A DNA stretch of 64,000 nt from Bacteroidota bacterium (GTDB lineage: Bacteria > Bacteroidota > Bacteroidia > Sphingobacteriales > Sphingobacteriaceae): positions 1-64,000 of the forward strand of contig JAMFRP010000058.1 of the NCBI GenBank assembly GCA_026224775.1. Reading direction: 5' to 3'. The notes under the pieces were generated by a model. It was not told the origin of the DNA. It did not search any database and saw only the letters and a program-made list of their open reading frames with translations. Both the position numbers and the translations under genes were made by a program. This document shows, in pieces, positions 34,144 to 43,063 of the stretch (positions are counted from its first letter, which is position 1; the number at the start of each line of letters is the position of its first letter).

Positions 34144-34845
34144 ATGAGTACGCAAACAGAAAATATAAAACAACAATTAACAGGAGTTGATCCTGTTGAT
34201 GCATTGTCGTTATTAGCTTCAGAATATCCGGGTAAGGTGATTTTTTCAACCAGTTTTGGCTGGGAAGATCAGGTTATCACACATATGATATTTAAAAATA
34301 ATCTACCGATAAAAATTTTCACGTTAGAAACCGGCAGGTTATTTCCCGAAACCTATTATACATGGAACCGCACTATAGAAATGTATGGCAAACCTATACA
34401 TGCCTATTACCCAAATAACCAGGCTTTAGAGCAAATGGTTAATGCAAAAGGGCCAAGTAGTTTTTATGAATCTGTTGAAAATCGTAAAGAATGCTGCGGT
34501 ATCAGAAAAATTGAACCCTTAAAAAGAGCATTAGCAGGTAATGACATATGGGTAACCGGTATCCGTGCCGAGCAATCACAAAATAGACAATCTATGGATG
34601 ATGTGGAATGGGATGATCAGAATAACCTGGTAAAGTTCCACCCTATTTTTCATTGGAGCCTTGATGAAGTGAAAGAATACATCAAAGTAAATAACATTCC
34701 CTATAATCCCTTACATGATAAGGGTTTTCCAAGTATTGGCTGCGCCCCTTGCACAAGAGCAGTTCGCGAAGGTGAAGATTTTCGTGCTGGTCGCTGGTGG
34801 TGGGAAGAACAAGATAAAAAAGAGTGCGGATTGCATAGCGCTTAG
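34144..34845 (+). CDS. cysH: Adenylyl-sulfate (APS) reductase, CysH family
   Basis: A 233-residue CysH. FSTSFGWEDQV is the PP-loop-like nucleotide motif; Cys117-Cys118 and Cys200-x-x-Cys203 are the four [4Fe-4S] ligands that mark APS-type reductases; Cys228 in the tail KECGLH is the catalytic thiol. It reduces activated sulfate to sulfite, which the operon's reductase then converts to sulfide. ATP sulfurylase (CysDN) is not in the window. It is the last gene before a palindromic element with a T run. Confidence 0.95.
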   Translation: MSTQTENIKQQLTGVDPVDALSLLASEYPGKVIFSTSFGWEDQVITHMIFKNNLPIKIFTLETGRLFPETYYTWNRTIEMYGKPIHAYYPNNQALEQMVNAKGPSSFYESVENRKECCGIRKIEPLKRALAGNDIWVTGIRAEQSQNRQSMDDVEWDDQNNLVKFHPIFHWSLDEVKEYIKVNNIPYNPLHDKGFPSIGCAPCTRAVREGEDFRAGRWWWEEQDKKECGLHSA

Positions 34846-34899
34846 AAGCTTGTAAGGTGACAAACGGACAGCCTCTGCGTACGCCTCCCCCAAACAAGT

Positions 34900-34990
34900 G
34901 TCATTGCGAGGAACGAAGCAATCGCGAACTTTGCACGTTTTCGCTGTATAGCATGCGATTGCTTCTTTCCTCGCAATGACATAGTTTTTT
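34900..34990. repeat. Palindromic repeat, GTCATTGCGAGGA family
   Basis: Arms 34900-34925 and 34955-34980 (26 bases each, one mismatch) begin GTCATTGCGAGGAACGAAGC. After the right arm comes ATAG then T7, so on the plus strand it can also end the sulfur operon transcript. The same core recurs at 49163-49254. This palindrome type is familiar from many bacterial genomes as a dispersed REP-like element. Confidence 0.85.
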
Positions 34991-35101
34991 TTAGACAACT
35001 GCTAAGTTAAAGCACATACTTAACTTACAGTTATCTCTCCCCTTCTAATATTAACAAATCGTTAAAATTCAGCTTTAATTCATTTATTTTTTAAAAAAGA
35101 C

Positions 35102-35131
35102 TTGCAAGCTCTGTTTTAATTTGTATTTTTA
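35102..35131 (+). promoter_or_regulatory. Promoter of the leader ORF / porin / ABC operon
   Basis: TTG at 35102-35104, 19 bases, then TATTTTTA at 35124-35131. Spacing equals the Bacteroidota consensus; the last -7 base is A rather than G. A start near 35135 leaves about 19 bases before the leader ORF. Confidence 0.6.
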
Positions 35132-35153
35132 CACTACTAAATCAATAGACATT

Positions 35154-35255
35154 ATGGATTTAGTAGATTACGATATGAATTTTTCAAAACCACATCATCT
35201 ATTACGCCCCATGTTATGCCACTACTCTATAGTGGATAAATACATCTGTTGTTGA
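35154..35255 (+). CDS. Leader ORF ending Cys-Cys-stop
   Basis: A 33-codon ORF, MDLVDYDMNFSKPHH then LLRPMLCHYSIVDKYICC, with Cys at 22, 32 and 33, the last two directly before TGA. It lies between a good promoter and the porin gene, 62 bases upstream of it. A small hairpin (CCACTA/TAGTGG) lies within its 3' part and GTTGT/ACAAC could pair across the stop. No terminator is visible, so any control would be translational or Rho-dependent. It parallels the Cys leader before the sulfur operon. Confidence 0.5.
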   Translation: MDLVDYDMNFSKPHHLLRPMLCHYSIVDKYICC

Positions 35256-35317
35256 TTCCCTTCACAACTGCATTGCAAATTTTTCCTATTTCAACTTAAT
35301 CTTTTAAACTATAACAC

Positions 35318-36469
35318 ATGAAAATTAATTACTTAAAGTATTTATTTATACTAGCACTTGTATTCCCCGCATTCGTAGCTAAAGCACAGCAAAACGATGA
35401 CATTTTAAATGTACTCGTTAAAAAGAACGTAATATCTGAACAAGAAGCTGATTCATTGAGATCAGACGAAGCTATTAAAGCTCAAAAGAAAAAAGACCAG
35501 GATGTAGCCAACCAACATAGCATAACTATTGGCACAAGAGCGTTGCAAATAAGCGGCTTGTTACAAACAGAATATGAAGGTTTTGAACAGAGCACCAAAA
35601 CAAACACCTTCTTATTACACAGAGCAAGGCTTGACGTTAAAGGTAATATATCTGATGATTGGAGTTATGAGGTATACACCGAATTTGCAGGTGTAAATCC
35701 AAAATTGCTGGATGCTTATACTACTTATAGAATATTCGACTTCTTAAAACTAACTGCAGGACAATTTAAAGTTCCTTTTTCTATTGAAAGTCTAACATCG
35801 GATTCAGAATTGGAATTTATTGATCGTACACAAGTTGTAAACGCGCTTGCTGGCAGGTCAACAGATGTTATTGGCAATCAAAATGGCCGTGATATCGGCG
35901 GAGAATTAACCGGTAGCTTTGCTAAGCTGAATGATCATTATCTGTTTGATTATTATTTTGCTGTCGTTAACGGTGCGGGTTATGATGTTACAACCGATAA
36001 TAACAACCATAAAGATATTGCAGGCCGTTTAGCTATCCACCCTATCCCAAATCTGACTATTGCTGCTGATTTTTATCATGGTATTGATCAATTTATAGTT
36101 GGTACTGCTAAAACCGCTACCAACAACCTGAGAAATCGCCAGGGAATTGACGGCCGTTACGTTTGGAATAAATTATCATTGACAGCTGAATATGATAGGG
36201 GAACTGATGCGAACATCAACAGAAACGGCTGGTACGGACAAGCTGCTTATTTTGTATGGTCGAACAAATTACAATTGGCAGCAAGGTATGATACTTTTGA
36301 TCCTACCCAAACCATTACAACCGACCGTACTACAGATTATACCGGTGGCGTAAACTACTTCTTTAACAAATGGGCAAAATTCACAGTTGATTATGTGGAT
36401 GCTCGTGAGCAAACTGCTACACAGATCAAAAACAATTTATTTGAAGCTCAATTACAGCTAACATTCTAA
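35318..36469 (+). CDS. Phosphate-selective porin O/P-like outer membrane protein
   Basis: A 383-residue porin with a signal peptide (1-23, ending FVAKAQ), a short predicted coiled coil (about 28-65, EQEADSLRSDEAIKAQKKK) and a 16-strand-type barrel with RARLDVKGNISDDWSYEVYTEF and KLTAGQFKVPFSIE, both typical of the OprO/OprP family, ending in QLQLTF. The family passes anions, classically phosphate or polyphosphate. Here it heads an operon with a Pst-like ABC importer and follows the sulfate reduction genes, so sulfate is an alternative substrate. It is 17 bases from the binding protein gene. Confidence 0.85.
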   Translation: MKINYLKYLFILALVFPAFVAKAQQNDDILNVLVKKNVISEQEADSLRSDEAIKAQKKKDQDVANQHSITIGTRALQISGLLQTEYEGFEQSTKTNTFLLHRARLDVKGNISDDWSYEVYTEFAGVNPKLLDAYTTYRIFDFLKLTAGQFKVPFSIESLTSDSELEFIDRTQVVNALAGRSTDVIGNQNGRDIGGELTGSFAKLNDHYLFDYYFAVVNGAGYDVTTDNNNHKDIAGRLAIHPIPNLTIAADFYHGIDQFIVGTAKTATNNLRNRQGIDGRYVWNKLSLTAEYDRGTDANINRNGWYGQAAYFVWSNKLQLAARYDTFDPTQTITTDRTTDYTGGVNYFFNKWAKFTVDYVDAREQTATQIKNNLFEAQLQLTF

Positions 36470-36486
36470 TTATTTAAAATATAACT

Positions 36487-37464
36487 ATGAAAAAGTTCAT
36501 TCTAAAAAGCAAGTTGTCACTGGTGGTACTTACAACCGTGGGTATAGCTATAACGGCTTCGTCTTTTACAAACCCGAAACCGGCACCTGTTGCAGATGAT
36601 TTGGAAGGTACCATAAGTATCTCAGGCGCATTTGCTTTATATCCTATCACTGTTAAATGGGCGAGTGAGTTTAAAAAACTTCACCCAAAAGTAACCTTCA
36701 ATATATCTGCAGGTGGTGCTGGAAAAGGTATTACTGATGCGCTTTCAGGTTTAGTTGATATTGGTTTGGCTTCACGCGATATTGATCCATCCGAAGTAAA
36801 AAAAGGTGCTTATACCATCTATGTAACTAAAGACGCTGTTGTGCCAACTTTTAACACCAACAACCCTGATGCTGCAGCATTATTAGCAAAGGGTGTTAAA
36901 AGAGAGCAATTTTTAAGCGTATTTGTAACCGGTAGTACCACTAACTGGAAACAATTAGGCGGTAAAGTTTCGGTACCTATCCACGTTTATACCCGCTCAG
37001 ATGCTGCGGGTGCAGGCGAAACCTGGGCGAAGTATTTCGGTAAAAAACAGGAAGACCTTTTAGGCGTGGGCGTTTACGGCGATCCCGGATTAGCGCAAGC
37101 GGTTAAAAAAGACGTTACAGGAATAGGTTATAATAACTTAGCTTATTTATACGACCTGAAAACCCGTAAGCAAATCCCCGGCATTAGCGTTTTACCGATC
37201 GATGTAAACGGAAATGGCAAAATTGATCCAAACGAAAATTTCTATGGAACAATCGATCAGTTAACTGAGGCAATTGCAACCGGTAAATATCCTTCGCCAC
37301 CGGCACGTAACCTGGGCTTTTTATTCAAAGGTAAACCAAGGAAGAAAGAATTGGTTGAATTTGTAAAATATGTTTTAACCAGCGGTCAAAAATTTGTTGA
37401 CGAAAATGGTTATATCGCTCTATCAAATGCCAAGTTGCAGGAAGAGCTTAAAAAAGTAAATTAA
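36487..37464 (+). CDS. pstS: PstS-like periplasmic oxyanion-binding protein
   Basis: A 325-residue binding protein with a signal sequence (about 1-28). It is homologous to PstS: ISGAFALYPITVKWA (45-59), AGGAGKG (75-81), GLVDIGLASRDI (88-99), RSDAAGAGETW (170-180). In phosphate binders the corresponding loops supply Ser/Thr hydroxyls (GST or GAT near the first, GGSG in the second, GSGT in the fourth). Here these are Ala48-Phe49, Ala78 and Ala174/Ala176, while Asp91 and Arg170 remain. That makes phosphate specificity doubtful and sulfate or another oxyanion plausible. Hand alignment only. Confidence 0.8.
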   Translation: MKKFILKSKLSLVVLTTVGIAITASSFTNPKPAPVADDLEGTISISGAFALYPITVKWASEFKKLHPKVTFNISAGGAGKGITDALSGLVDIGLASRDIDPSEVKKGAYTIYVTKDAVVPTFNTNNPDAAALLAKGVKREQFLSVFVTGSTTNWKQLGGKVSVPIHVYTRSDAAGAGETWAKYFGKKQEDLLGVGVYGDPGLAQAVKKDVTGIGYNNLAYLYDLKTRKQIPGISVLPIDVNGNGKIDPNENFYGTIDQLTEAIATGKYPSPPARNLGFLFKGKPRKKELVEFVKYVLTSGQKFVDENGYIALSNAKLQEELKKVN

Positions 37465-37470
37465 GATCTA

Positions 37471-37546
37471 CAATTGGTTAATCGGGTTGATTGGGTATGT
37501 GATTCTGTCACAATCTGGTCAACCCATTAACTATTATATACAATTG
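37471..37546. repeat. Inverted repeat between pstS-like and pstC-like genes
   Basis: CAATTG at both ends encloses GTTAATCGGGTTGA (37477-37490) and TCAACCCATTAAC (37519-37531), complementary except for one base. It resembles the element at 48634-48706 in using TTGATTGGGT/AACCCA words. It fills the gap between two genes of one operon and would fold in the mRNA. Confidence 0.6.
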
Positions 37547-38443
37547 ATGCAAAGAATACGTCTATTAAAAGATAAGATCATTTCAAAGCTGATGCTATTG
37601 TTTACAATACTATCAGTCTCTTTAGTTTTTATAATTGGTATCGGGTTATATTATAAATCCATTCCCGTGCTTCAAAATTCCACATGGGGACACTTACTAA
37701 CCTCCAGTGTTTGGAAACCGCTTAAAGGTTTGTTTGGCTTTTATCCATATATTATGGGTACGCTTTGGGTAACTGGTATTGCTATCATTATAGCTTTACC
37801 ATTATGTGTACTGACCTCACTTTACATTGTTGAATATGCGCACTCGCGTGTGAGACGTATATTGATGCCGTTTGTAAATTTACTATCTGGCATACCTCCT
37901 GTAATTTTTGGTGTTTGGGGAGTGCTGTTTATCATTCCCTTAATCCAGGATCATATCGCGCCGCACTTTGTTGAATTTTCAACCGGGTACAGCGTTTTAG
38001 CAGGTGGTATTGTTTTGGCGGTGATGATATTCCCGTTGATAGTGAGCATCCTGAACGAAGTGCTGCGCACTATGCCACAGGAATTAAAGGATGCTTCACT
38101 TGCCTTAGGTGCTACTAAATGGGAAACCATTAAAAAAGTAATACTACGCAAAGCATTACCCGGTATAATAGCGGCAACCGTGTTAGCTATATCACGTGCT
38201 TTTGGTGAAACCATTGCCGTATTGATGGTATGTGGTAACAATGCCGTTGTGCCCCACTCTGTTTTTGATGCAGGGTATCCCCTGCCCGCTTTGATTGCAA
38301 ATAATTATGGCGACATGATGTCAATACCGCTTTACGACTCAGCGTTGATGTTTGCGGCATTACTATTATTTATCATTATTCTGTTATTTAACATCATTTC
38401 AAGAATAATATTAAGCCGCTTGGAAAGGAAAATGGCAGCATGA
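37547..38443 (+). CDS. pstC: PstC-like ABC permease
   Basis: A 298-residue permease from the ATG at 37547; a TTG 20 codons upstream lies inside the inverted repeat and is rejected. Six hydrophobic segments; the EAA-like cytoplasmic loop is ELKDASLALGATKWETIKKV. SLYIVEYAHSRVRRIL and LLSGIPPVIFGVWG are typical of PstC. It forms the membrane channel with the PstA-like protein. Its last 4 bases overlap the next start (ATGA). Confidence 0.9.
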   Translation: MQRIRLLKDKIISKLMLLFTILSVSLVFIIGIGLYYKSIPVLQNSTWGHLLTSSVWKPLKGLFGFYPYIMGTLWVTGIAIIIALPLCVLTSLYIVEYAHSRVRRILMPFVNLLSGIPPVIFGVWGVLFIIPLIQDHIAPHFVEFSTGYSVLAGGIVLAVMIFPLIVSILNEVLRTMPQELKDASLALGATKWETIKKVILRKALPGIIAATVLAISRAFGETIAVLMVCGNNAVVPHSVFDAGYPLPALIANNYGDMMSIPLYDSALMFAALLLFIIILLFNIISRIILSRLERKMAA

Positions 38444-39285
38444 GAAGGCGCAATTTAGAAGAACTCTTTTTTAAGTTCCTGATGGTATTAGCAACCCTAA
38501 TAGTGGGTGGAAGCTTTTTCCTGATTGTAGGAACTATATTTTACAAAGGTGCCCCATATATGACCTTTGACATGCTTACTAAAACTCCCGGTGGTGGATT
38601 CTACATTGGTAAAGAAGGTGGCATATTGAATGCTATTATAGGGTCGATGTATGTGGCTGGTGGCGCTACTATACTGGGGTTAATTATCAGCATACCGGTA
38701 GCTATTTACCTGAATATGTATATGGATGGTAAGAAGTTTTTATCAAATACATTACGCATGGTGTTTGATGTTCTTTTTGGTATCCCATCCATAGTTTATG
38801 GCGCATTCGGTTTTTTGATCATGGTTTATTTCGGGTTGAGAGCATCATTACTAGGTGGTATTATCGCAGTAACATTATTGGTGATCCCTATTTTGGTACG
38901 CACGCTTGACGAAGTGATCAGAACTGTACCACTCGAACTAAGAGATGCAGCACTATCGCTTGGCTCAACCCGCTGGGAAACCGCGAAGGTTGTTTTAAGA
39001 GCGATCAGGCCGGGTATTATAACCGCTATACTTATTTCATTCGGCCGGGCTATTGGCGATGTTGCCGCGGTATTGTTTACGGCCGGATTTAGTGATAATA
39101 TTCCTACCTCCTTACACGAGCCTGCCGCTACCCTGCCTTTGGCTATATTCTTCCAGTTAGGTAGCCCGATTGAGGAAGTTCAGGGACGAGGGTATGCTTC
39201 CGCATTGATATTAACTATTGTAGTATTGATAATCACCATATTATCAGAACTGCTTGTAAAAAAATTCTACAAACACAAATCATAA
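38440..39285 (+). CDS. pstA: PstA-like ABC permease
   Basis: A 281-residue permease with six membrane segments and the EAA loop LELRDAALSLGSTRWETAKV. YLNMYMDGKKFLSNTLR, VLFGIPSIVYGAFG and SFGRAIGDVAAVLFTAG match PstA. Overlaps the PstC-like gene by 4 bases and is 1 base from the ATPase gene, so the three are translationally coupled. Confidence 0.9.
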   Translation: MRRRNLEELFFKFLMVLATLIVGGSFFLIVGTIFYKGAPYMTFDMLTKTPGGGFYIGKEGGILNAIIGSMYVAGGATILGLIISIPVAIYLNMYMDGKKFLSNTLRMVFDVLFGIPSIVYGAFGFLIMVYFGLRASLLGGIIAVTLLVIPILVRTLDEVIRTVPLELRDAALSLGSTRWETAKVVLRAIRPGIITAILISFGRAIGDVAAVLFTAGFSDNIPTSLHEPAATLPLAIFFQLGSPIEEVQGRGYASALILTIVVLIITILSELLVKKFYKHKS

Positions 39286-39286
39286 C

Positions 39287-40051
39287 ATGACTAAAGATAA
39301 AGCGCATATCAGTGTACAGGATTTAAATGTACACATAGGCGGCAACCATATATTAAAAGATCTGAATATTGATATTCCTAATAAAAGCGTCACTTCTATT
39401 ATAGGGCCATCGGGATGTGGTAAAACTACGTTGTTAAAAACCTTTAACCGTTTACATGATACCGCTGCTGACGTTAAGGTAACCGGTAAAGTTTTGGTTG
39501 ACGGCGAAGATATCTACGACCCTAATACCGAGATAACCCATATCCGTAAAAAAATGGGCTTACTTTCGCAAAGGCCATATCCATTGCCTATGTCTATTTA
39601 CGACAATGTTGCTTACGGCCCGCGTATCCATGGCACCCGCAAAAAACAGGATCTGGACATTATTGTAGAAAAGCAACTAAAAGCAACTGCCTTGTGGAAC
39701 GAGGTTAAAGACCGTTTACACTCTTCTGCTACGCGCTTATCTATCGGACAACAACAACGCCTGTGCCTTGCGCGCGGATTGGCTGTAGGCCCTGAGATCA
39801 TCTTAGGAGATGAATCGACATCTGCACTCGATCCGGTTTCTACAAGTATTATTGAAGATCTGTTTGTTAAGTTAAAGCAGGATTATTCAATTGTATTGGT
39901 TACACACATTTTACGCCAGGCGGCAAGGGTGTCTGATTACATCATTTTTGTATACGACGGCCGGATAGTTGAATACGGTAAAACCGAGCAAGTTTTAAGA
40001 AATCCGCGTGAGGAGTTGACCAAAGAATACGTAAAAGGCTATATTGTGTAG
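39287..40051 (+). CDS. pstB: PstB-like ABC ATPase
   Basis: A 254-residue ABC ATPase. Walker A GPSGCGKTT (40-48), Q-loop region LLSQRPYPLPMSIYDNVAYG, signature LSIGQQQ (151-157) and Walker B IILGDESTSALDP (171-183). PstB proteins normally read LSGGQQQ and MDEPTSALDP, so the signature Gly to Ile and DEP to DES changes are unusual, though catalytic Glu176 is present. No PhoU gene follows, unlike most pst operons. The 206 bases after it are AT-rich without a clear terminator. Confidence 0.9.
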   Translation: MTKDKAHISVQDLNVHIGGNHILKDLNIDIPNKSVTSIIGPSGCGKTTLLKTFNRLHDTAADVKVTGKVLVDGEDIYDPNTEITHIRKKMGLLSQRPYPLPMSIYDNVAYGPRIHGTRKKQDLDIIVEKQLKATALWNEVKDRLHSSATRLSIGQQQRLCLARGLAVGPEIILGDESTSALDPVSTSIIEDLFVKLKQDYSIVLVTHILRQAARVSDYIIFVYDGRIVEYGKTEQVLRNPREELTKEYVKGYIV

Positions 40052-40257
40052 AAATAAAAATCAATCAATAAAATACATTTTTAGATCATAAAAAATACAC
40101 TTTAGGTAAATTTTAATACAAAAACAGTCATTTTAATGAATAACAATACAATTATCGATACATAACAATCCATTAAAACAATTTTTAATGTAAAAATTCA
40201 TAAAAATCAATTTTTTTATGGATTTTTTGCTTAATATTGATTGTTTTTTAGTTAAAA

Positions 40258-41334
40258 ATGAGTCATAATTACCATAGAATAATTATTAAAATTGGGTCCA
40301 ACGTATTTACCAACTGCGATGGATTGCCTGATATTGAACGCATTGGAAACATTGTAAAGCAAATCGCGGCCATTAAAAAACAAGGAAAAGAGGTGATATT
40401 GGTTTCTTCGGGTGCAGTGGCTTCTGGTCGAAGTTTGATTAACGTTTCCGAGAAATATGATGCTATCGCGACCCGCCAATTACTGGCCTCTATTGGCCAG
40501 GTAAAACTCATTAATACTTATTCCCAGCTTTTTGAGAAGTTCGGTATATTATGTTCACAGGTATTAGTTACCAAGGAAGATTTTCGCGACCGGATGCATT
40601 ACCTGAATATGAAAACCTGCCTGGATCTTTTGCTACAGCACGAGGTTATTCCGGTGGTTAACGAAAATGATGTAGTATCGGTAACCGAACTCATGTTTAC
40701 TGATAATGATGAGCTAGCGGGTCTTATCGCATCGATGTTGAACGCACAGGCATTGATTATATTAACTAATGTAGATGGTATTTACAATGGCGATCCCAAA
40801 TTGGCGTCATCGGAAGTTATAGATAAGATCAATGGCAAAAGCCTCGACTTTTCATCATTCATTTCATCCGGGAAATCGCAATTTGGTCGCGGGGGAATGA
40901 TTACCAAGTCGACCATGGCGCAAAAAGTGGCCTCCTTAGGCATCGCGGTACATATTGCCAATGGAACTAAGGACAACGTACTTACTGACCTGCTTCAAGA
41001 TGATATTACCCACACTCATTTTTTACCGAATAAAAATGCCTCCGGCAAAAAGAAATGGCTTGCCCATTCAGAAAACTATGCCACAGGGATGGTGCAGGTT
41101 AATGAGGGTGCAAAGCTTGCTCTTACCTCCAAACGGGCCACCAGCTTATTACCGGTAGGATTAGTAAACATACTTTCGGACTTTAAAAAGGGTGACATTA
41201 TTAAATTGGTTGATACCGATGAAAAGCTGATAGGCTTAGGTATTGCAGAATATAGCGCAGATAAAGCCAGAGAGAATATCGGCCAGAAAAATCAAAAACC
41301 GTTGGTACATTATGATTATCTTTATTTACCATGA
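40258..41334 (+). CDS. proB: Glutamate 5-kinase
   Basis: A 358-residue ProB: amino-acid kinase domain (1-250; IIIKIGSNVFT, VILVSSGAVASG, VVNENDVV, TNVDGIYNGDP) and a C-terminal PUA domain (about 270-355). It phosphorylates glutamate in the first step of proline synthesis and is normally inhibited by proline. It overlaps proA by 4 bases. The AT-rich 200 bases upstream presumably hold the promoter; no clear -7 box identified. Confidence 0.96.
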   Translation: MSHNYHRIIIKIGSNVFTNCDGLPDIERIGNIVKQIAAIKKQGKEVILVSSGAVASGRSLINVSEKYDAIATRQLLASIGQVKLINTYSQLFEKFGILCSQVLVTKEDFRDRMHYLNMKTCLDLLLQHEVIPVVNENDVVSVTELMFTDNDELAGLIASMLNAQALIILTNVDGIYNGDPKLASSEVIDKINGKSLDFSSFISSGKSQFGRGGMITKSTMAQKVASLGIAVHIANGTKDNVLTDLLQDDITHTHFLPNKNASGKKKWLAHSENYATGMVQVNEGAKLALTSKRATSLLPVGLVNILSDFKKGDIIKLVDTDEKLIGLGIAEYSADKARENIGQKNQKPLVHYDYLYLP

Positions 41335-42590
41335 TAGATACTGCAAATTATACCGCATATTTTGAGAACGCGATGCTGGCAAGTCGTAAAATGAATCTGT
41401 CGGCCAAAGTGATTAATTCAGTATTAGAAGATATGGCTGAAGCTGCTGTTGCTTCAACTAATGCGCTTTTATTGGAGAATCAGAAAGATTTGGATAGGAT
41501 GGATATATCCGATCCAAAATATGATCGTTTAAAATTAACCGCTGAACGCATACAAGCCATAGCCAATGATATTAAGGATGTTGCCAAACTGGAAAACCCT
41601 TTAGGGAAGATCCTTTTAGAAGATACGCGCCCCAACGGCCTTCACCTTACAAAAGTAAGAGTACCACTGGGCGTTGTTGGTGTAATATACGAGGCCAGAC
41701 CTAATGTAACCTTTGATGTATTCGCTTTATGTTTTAAAACAGGCAATGTAGCCGTTTTAAAGGGTGGTAGCGATGCGGACTGTAGTAATCGGGGCATCAT
41801 CAAGGTAATTCATCAAGTGCTGACAAAACACGGCATTGATACAAATACGGCGACCTTGCTACCACCTGATCGCGAAGCTACCGAAGCTTTGCTTAACGCC
41901 CGTGATTATGTTGACGTACTGATTCCACGAGGTAGCCAGGGTTTGATAAACTTTGTACGCAACAACAGTAAAGTACCGGTAATTGAAACCGGTGCAGGCA
42001 TTGTGCACACTTATTTTGATGAATTTGCCGATTTGGATAAGGGTGTTGAGATTATTTTCAACTCGAAAACCCGCCGGGTAAGCGTTTGTAATGCTTTGGA
42101 TTGTTTACTTATTCATAAAAATCGTTTACAAGATTTAACAAAGATTGCAGAACGACTGGCAGAAAAACAGGTTGAACTATTTGCTGATGAGCCATCTTAT
42201 GAAATACTGCAGGGCCACTACCCTATCAGTTTACTAAATAAAGCGAAGCCAGAGCATTTTGGCACAGAGTTTTTAGCCATGAAGTTAGCTATTAAAACAG
42301 TTGATAGCCTCGATACAGCCTTAGATCATATCGCTCAATATAGCTCAAAACATAGCGAGGCAATTATATCGGAAAATAATACCAATATAGAAAGATTTTT
42401 AAATGAAGTTGATGCGGCGGCCGTTTACGCCAATGCTTCTACCGCTTTTACCGATGGTGCACAATTTGGCTTAGGTGCCGAAATTGGCATCAGCACACAA
42501 AAATTACACGCCCGTGGCCCCATGGGTTTAGATGAACTAACCAGTTATAAATGGATTGTTAAGGGCAATGGCCAAACACGCAATCCCTAA
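41331..42590 (+). CDS. proA: Glutamate-5-semialdehyde dehydrogenase
   Basis: A 419-residue ProA. VPLGVVGVIYEARPNVTFD, ALCFKTGNVAVLKGG and the catalytic Cys in RRVSVCNALDCLLIH are canonical. It reduces glutamyl-5-phosphate with NADPH and is translationally coupled to proB through the ATGA overlap. A strong terminator follows 15 bases after the stop. Confidence 0.96.
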   Translation: MIDTANYTAYFENAMLASRKMNLSAKVINSVLEDMAEAAVASTNALLLENQKDLDRMDISDPKYDRLKLTAERIQAIANDIKDVAKLENPLGKILLEDTRPNGLHLTKVRVPLGVVGVIYEARPNVTFDVFALCFKTGNVAVLKGGSDADCSNRGIIKVIHQVLTKHGIDTNTATLLPPDREATEALLNARDYVDVLIPRGSQGLINFVRNNSKVPVIETGAGIVHTYFDEFADLDKGVEIIFNSKTRRVSVCNALDCLLIHKNRLQDLTKIAERLAEKQVELFADEPSYEILQGHYPISLLNKAKPEHFGTEFLAMKLAIKTVDSLDTALDHIAQYSSKHSEAIISENNTNIERFLNEVDAAAVYANASTAFTDGAQFGLGAEIGISTQKLHARGPMGLDELTSYKWIVKGNGQTRNP

Positions 42591-42605
42591 TCCTTAAAAA
42601 CAGAA

Positions 42606-42638
42606 AAGGTGCTTATTCAAAAATAAGCACCTTCTTTT
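42606..42638 (+). terminator. Intrinsic terminator of proBA
   Basis: A perfect 12-bp stem AAGGTGCTTATT with its complement, loop CAAA, followed by CTTTTGG. It lies 15 bases after the proA stop and also faces the small minus-strand ORF at 42656. Confidence 0.85.
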
Positions 42639-42655
42639 GGGGTTGTTTGCTATGA

Positions 42656-42751
42656 TTACACCAGGTAATCAATAACAGCAACAAAACAAATCAAAACAAG
42701 TATAATTCCTTGGATTTTTTGTTCAATTGGCATCTTAGCAATAGCTTTCAT
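42656..42751 (-). CDS. Possible 31-residue membrane peptide
   Basis: A minus-strand ORF: MKAIAKMPIEQKIQGI then ILVLICFVAVIDYLV. A short amphipathic N-terminus with three Lys is followed by a single hydrophobic segment, the layout of small membrane proteins. It ends just before the shared terminator hairpin. The remainder of the 42591-43063 interval is AT-rich and featureless. No family recognised. Confidence 0.35.
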   Translation of the reverse strand: MKAIAKMPIEQKIQGIILVLICFVAVIDYLV

Positions 42752-43063
42752 TATTATATTTAATTAGGGTATAACAAATATATCTTGTAATGATTATGTT
42801 ACAATAGCTAACTACATTTTTATTAAAAATTTAAACAAAATGCTTTTTAATTAATATTTAAATTATCGGTGCTATAATTTTGATGTAAAAACGGCAAAAA
42901 AAGTGAGTGATTCTTAATTTACAAGGCTTATAAAATGACCTTAAAAACAGCTTTTAATCGATTTAAACAACGGTTTTCGGCATTTTTATACTGTATATAA
43001 AACATATACATATTACACTGGTTGCAATTTAATTGTACCAACAACATTAAATCACTCATATTC

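Noticed and set aside
35255..35317. Terminator between the Cys-Cys leader ORF and the porin gene
   Set aside because: Only a 5-bp GTTGT/ACAAC pairing with the T run 14 bases away; not a credible intrinsic terminator.
37487..38443. Longer PstC-like start at the TTG 37487
   Set aside because: It would translate the inverted repeat; the ATG at 37547 matches the family start.
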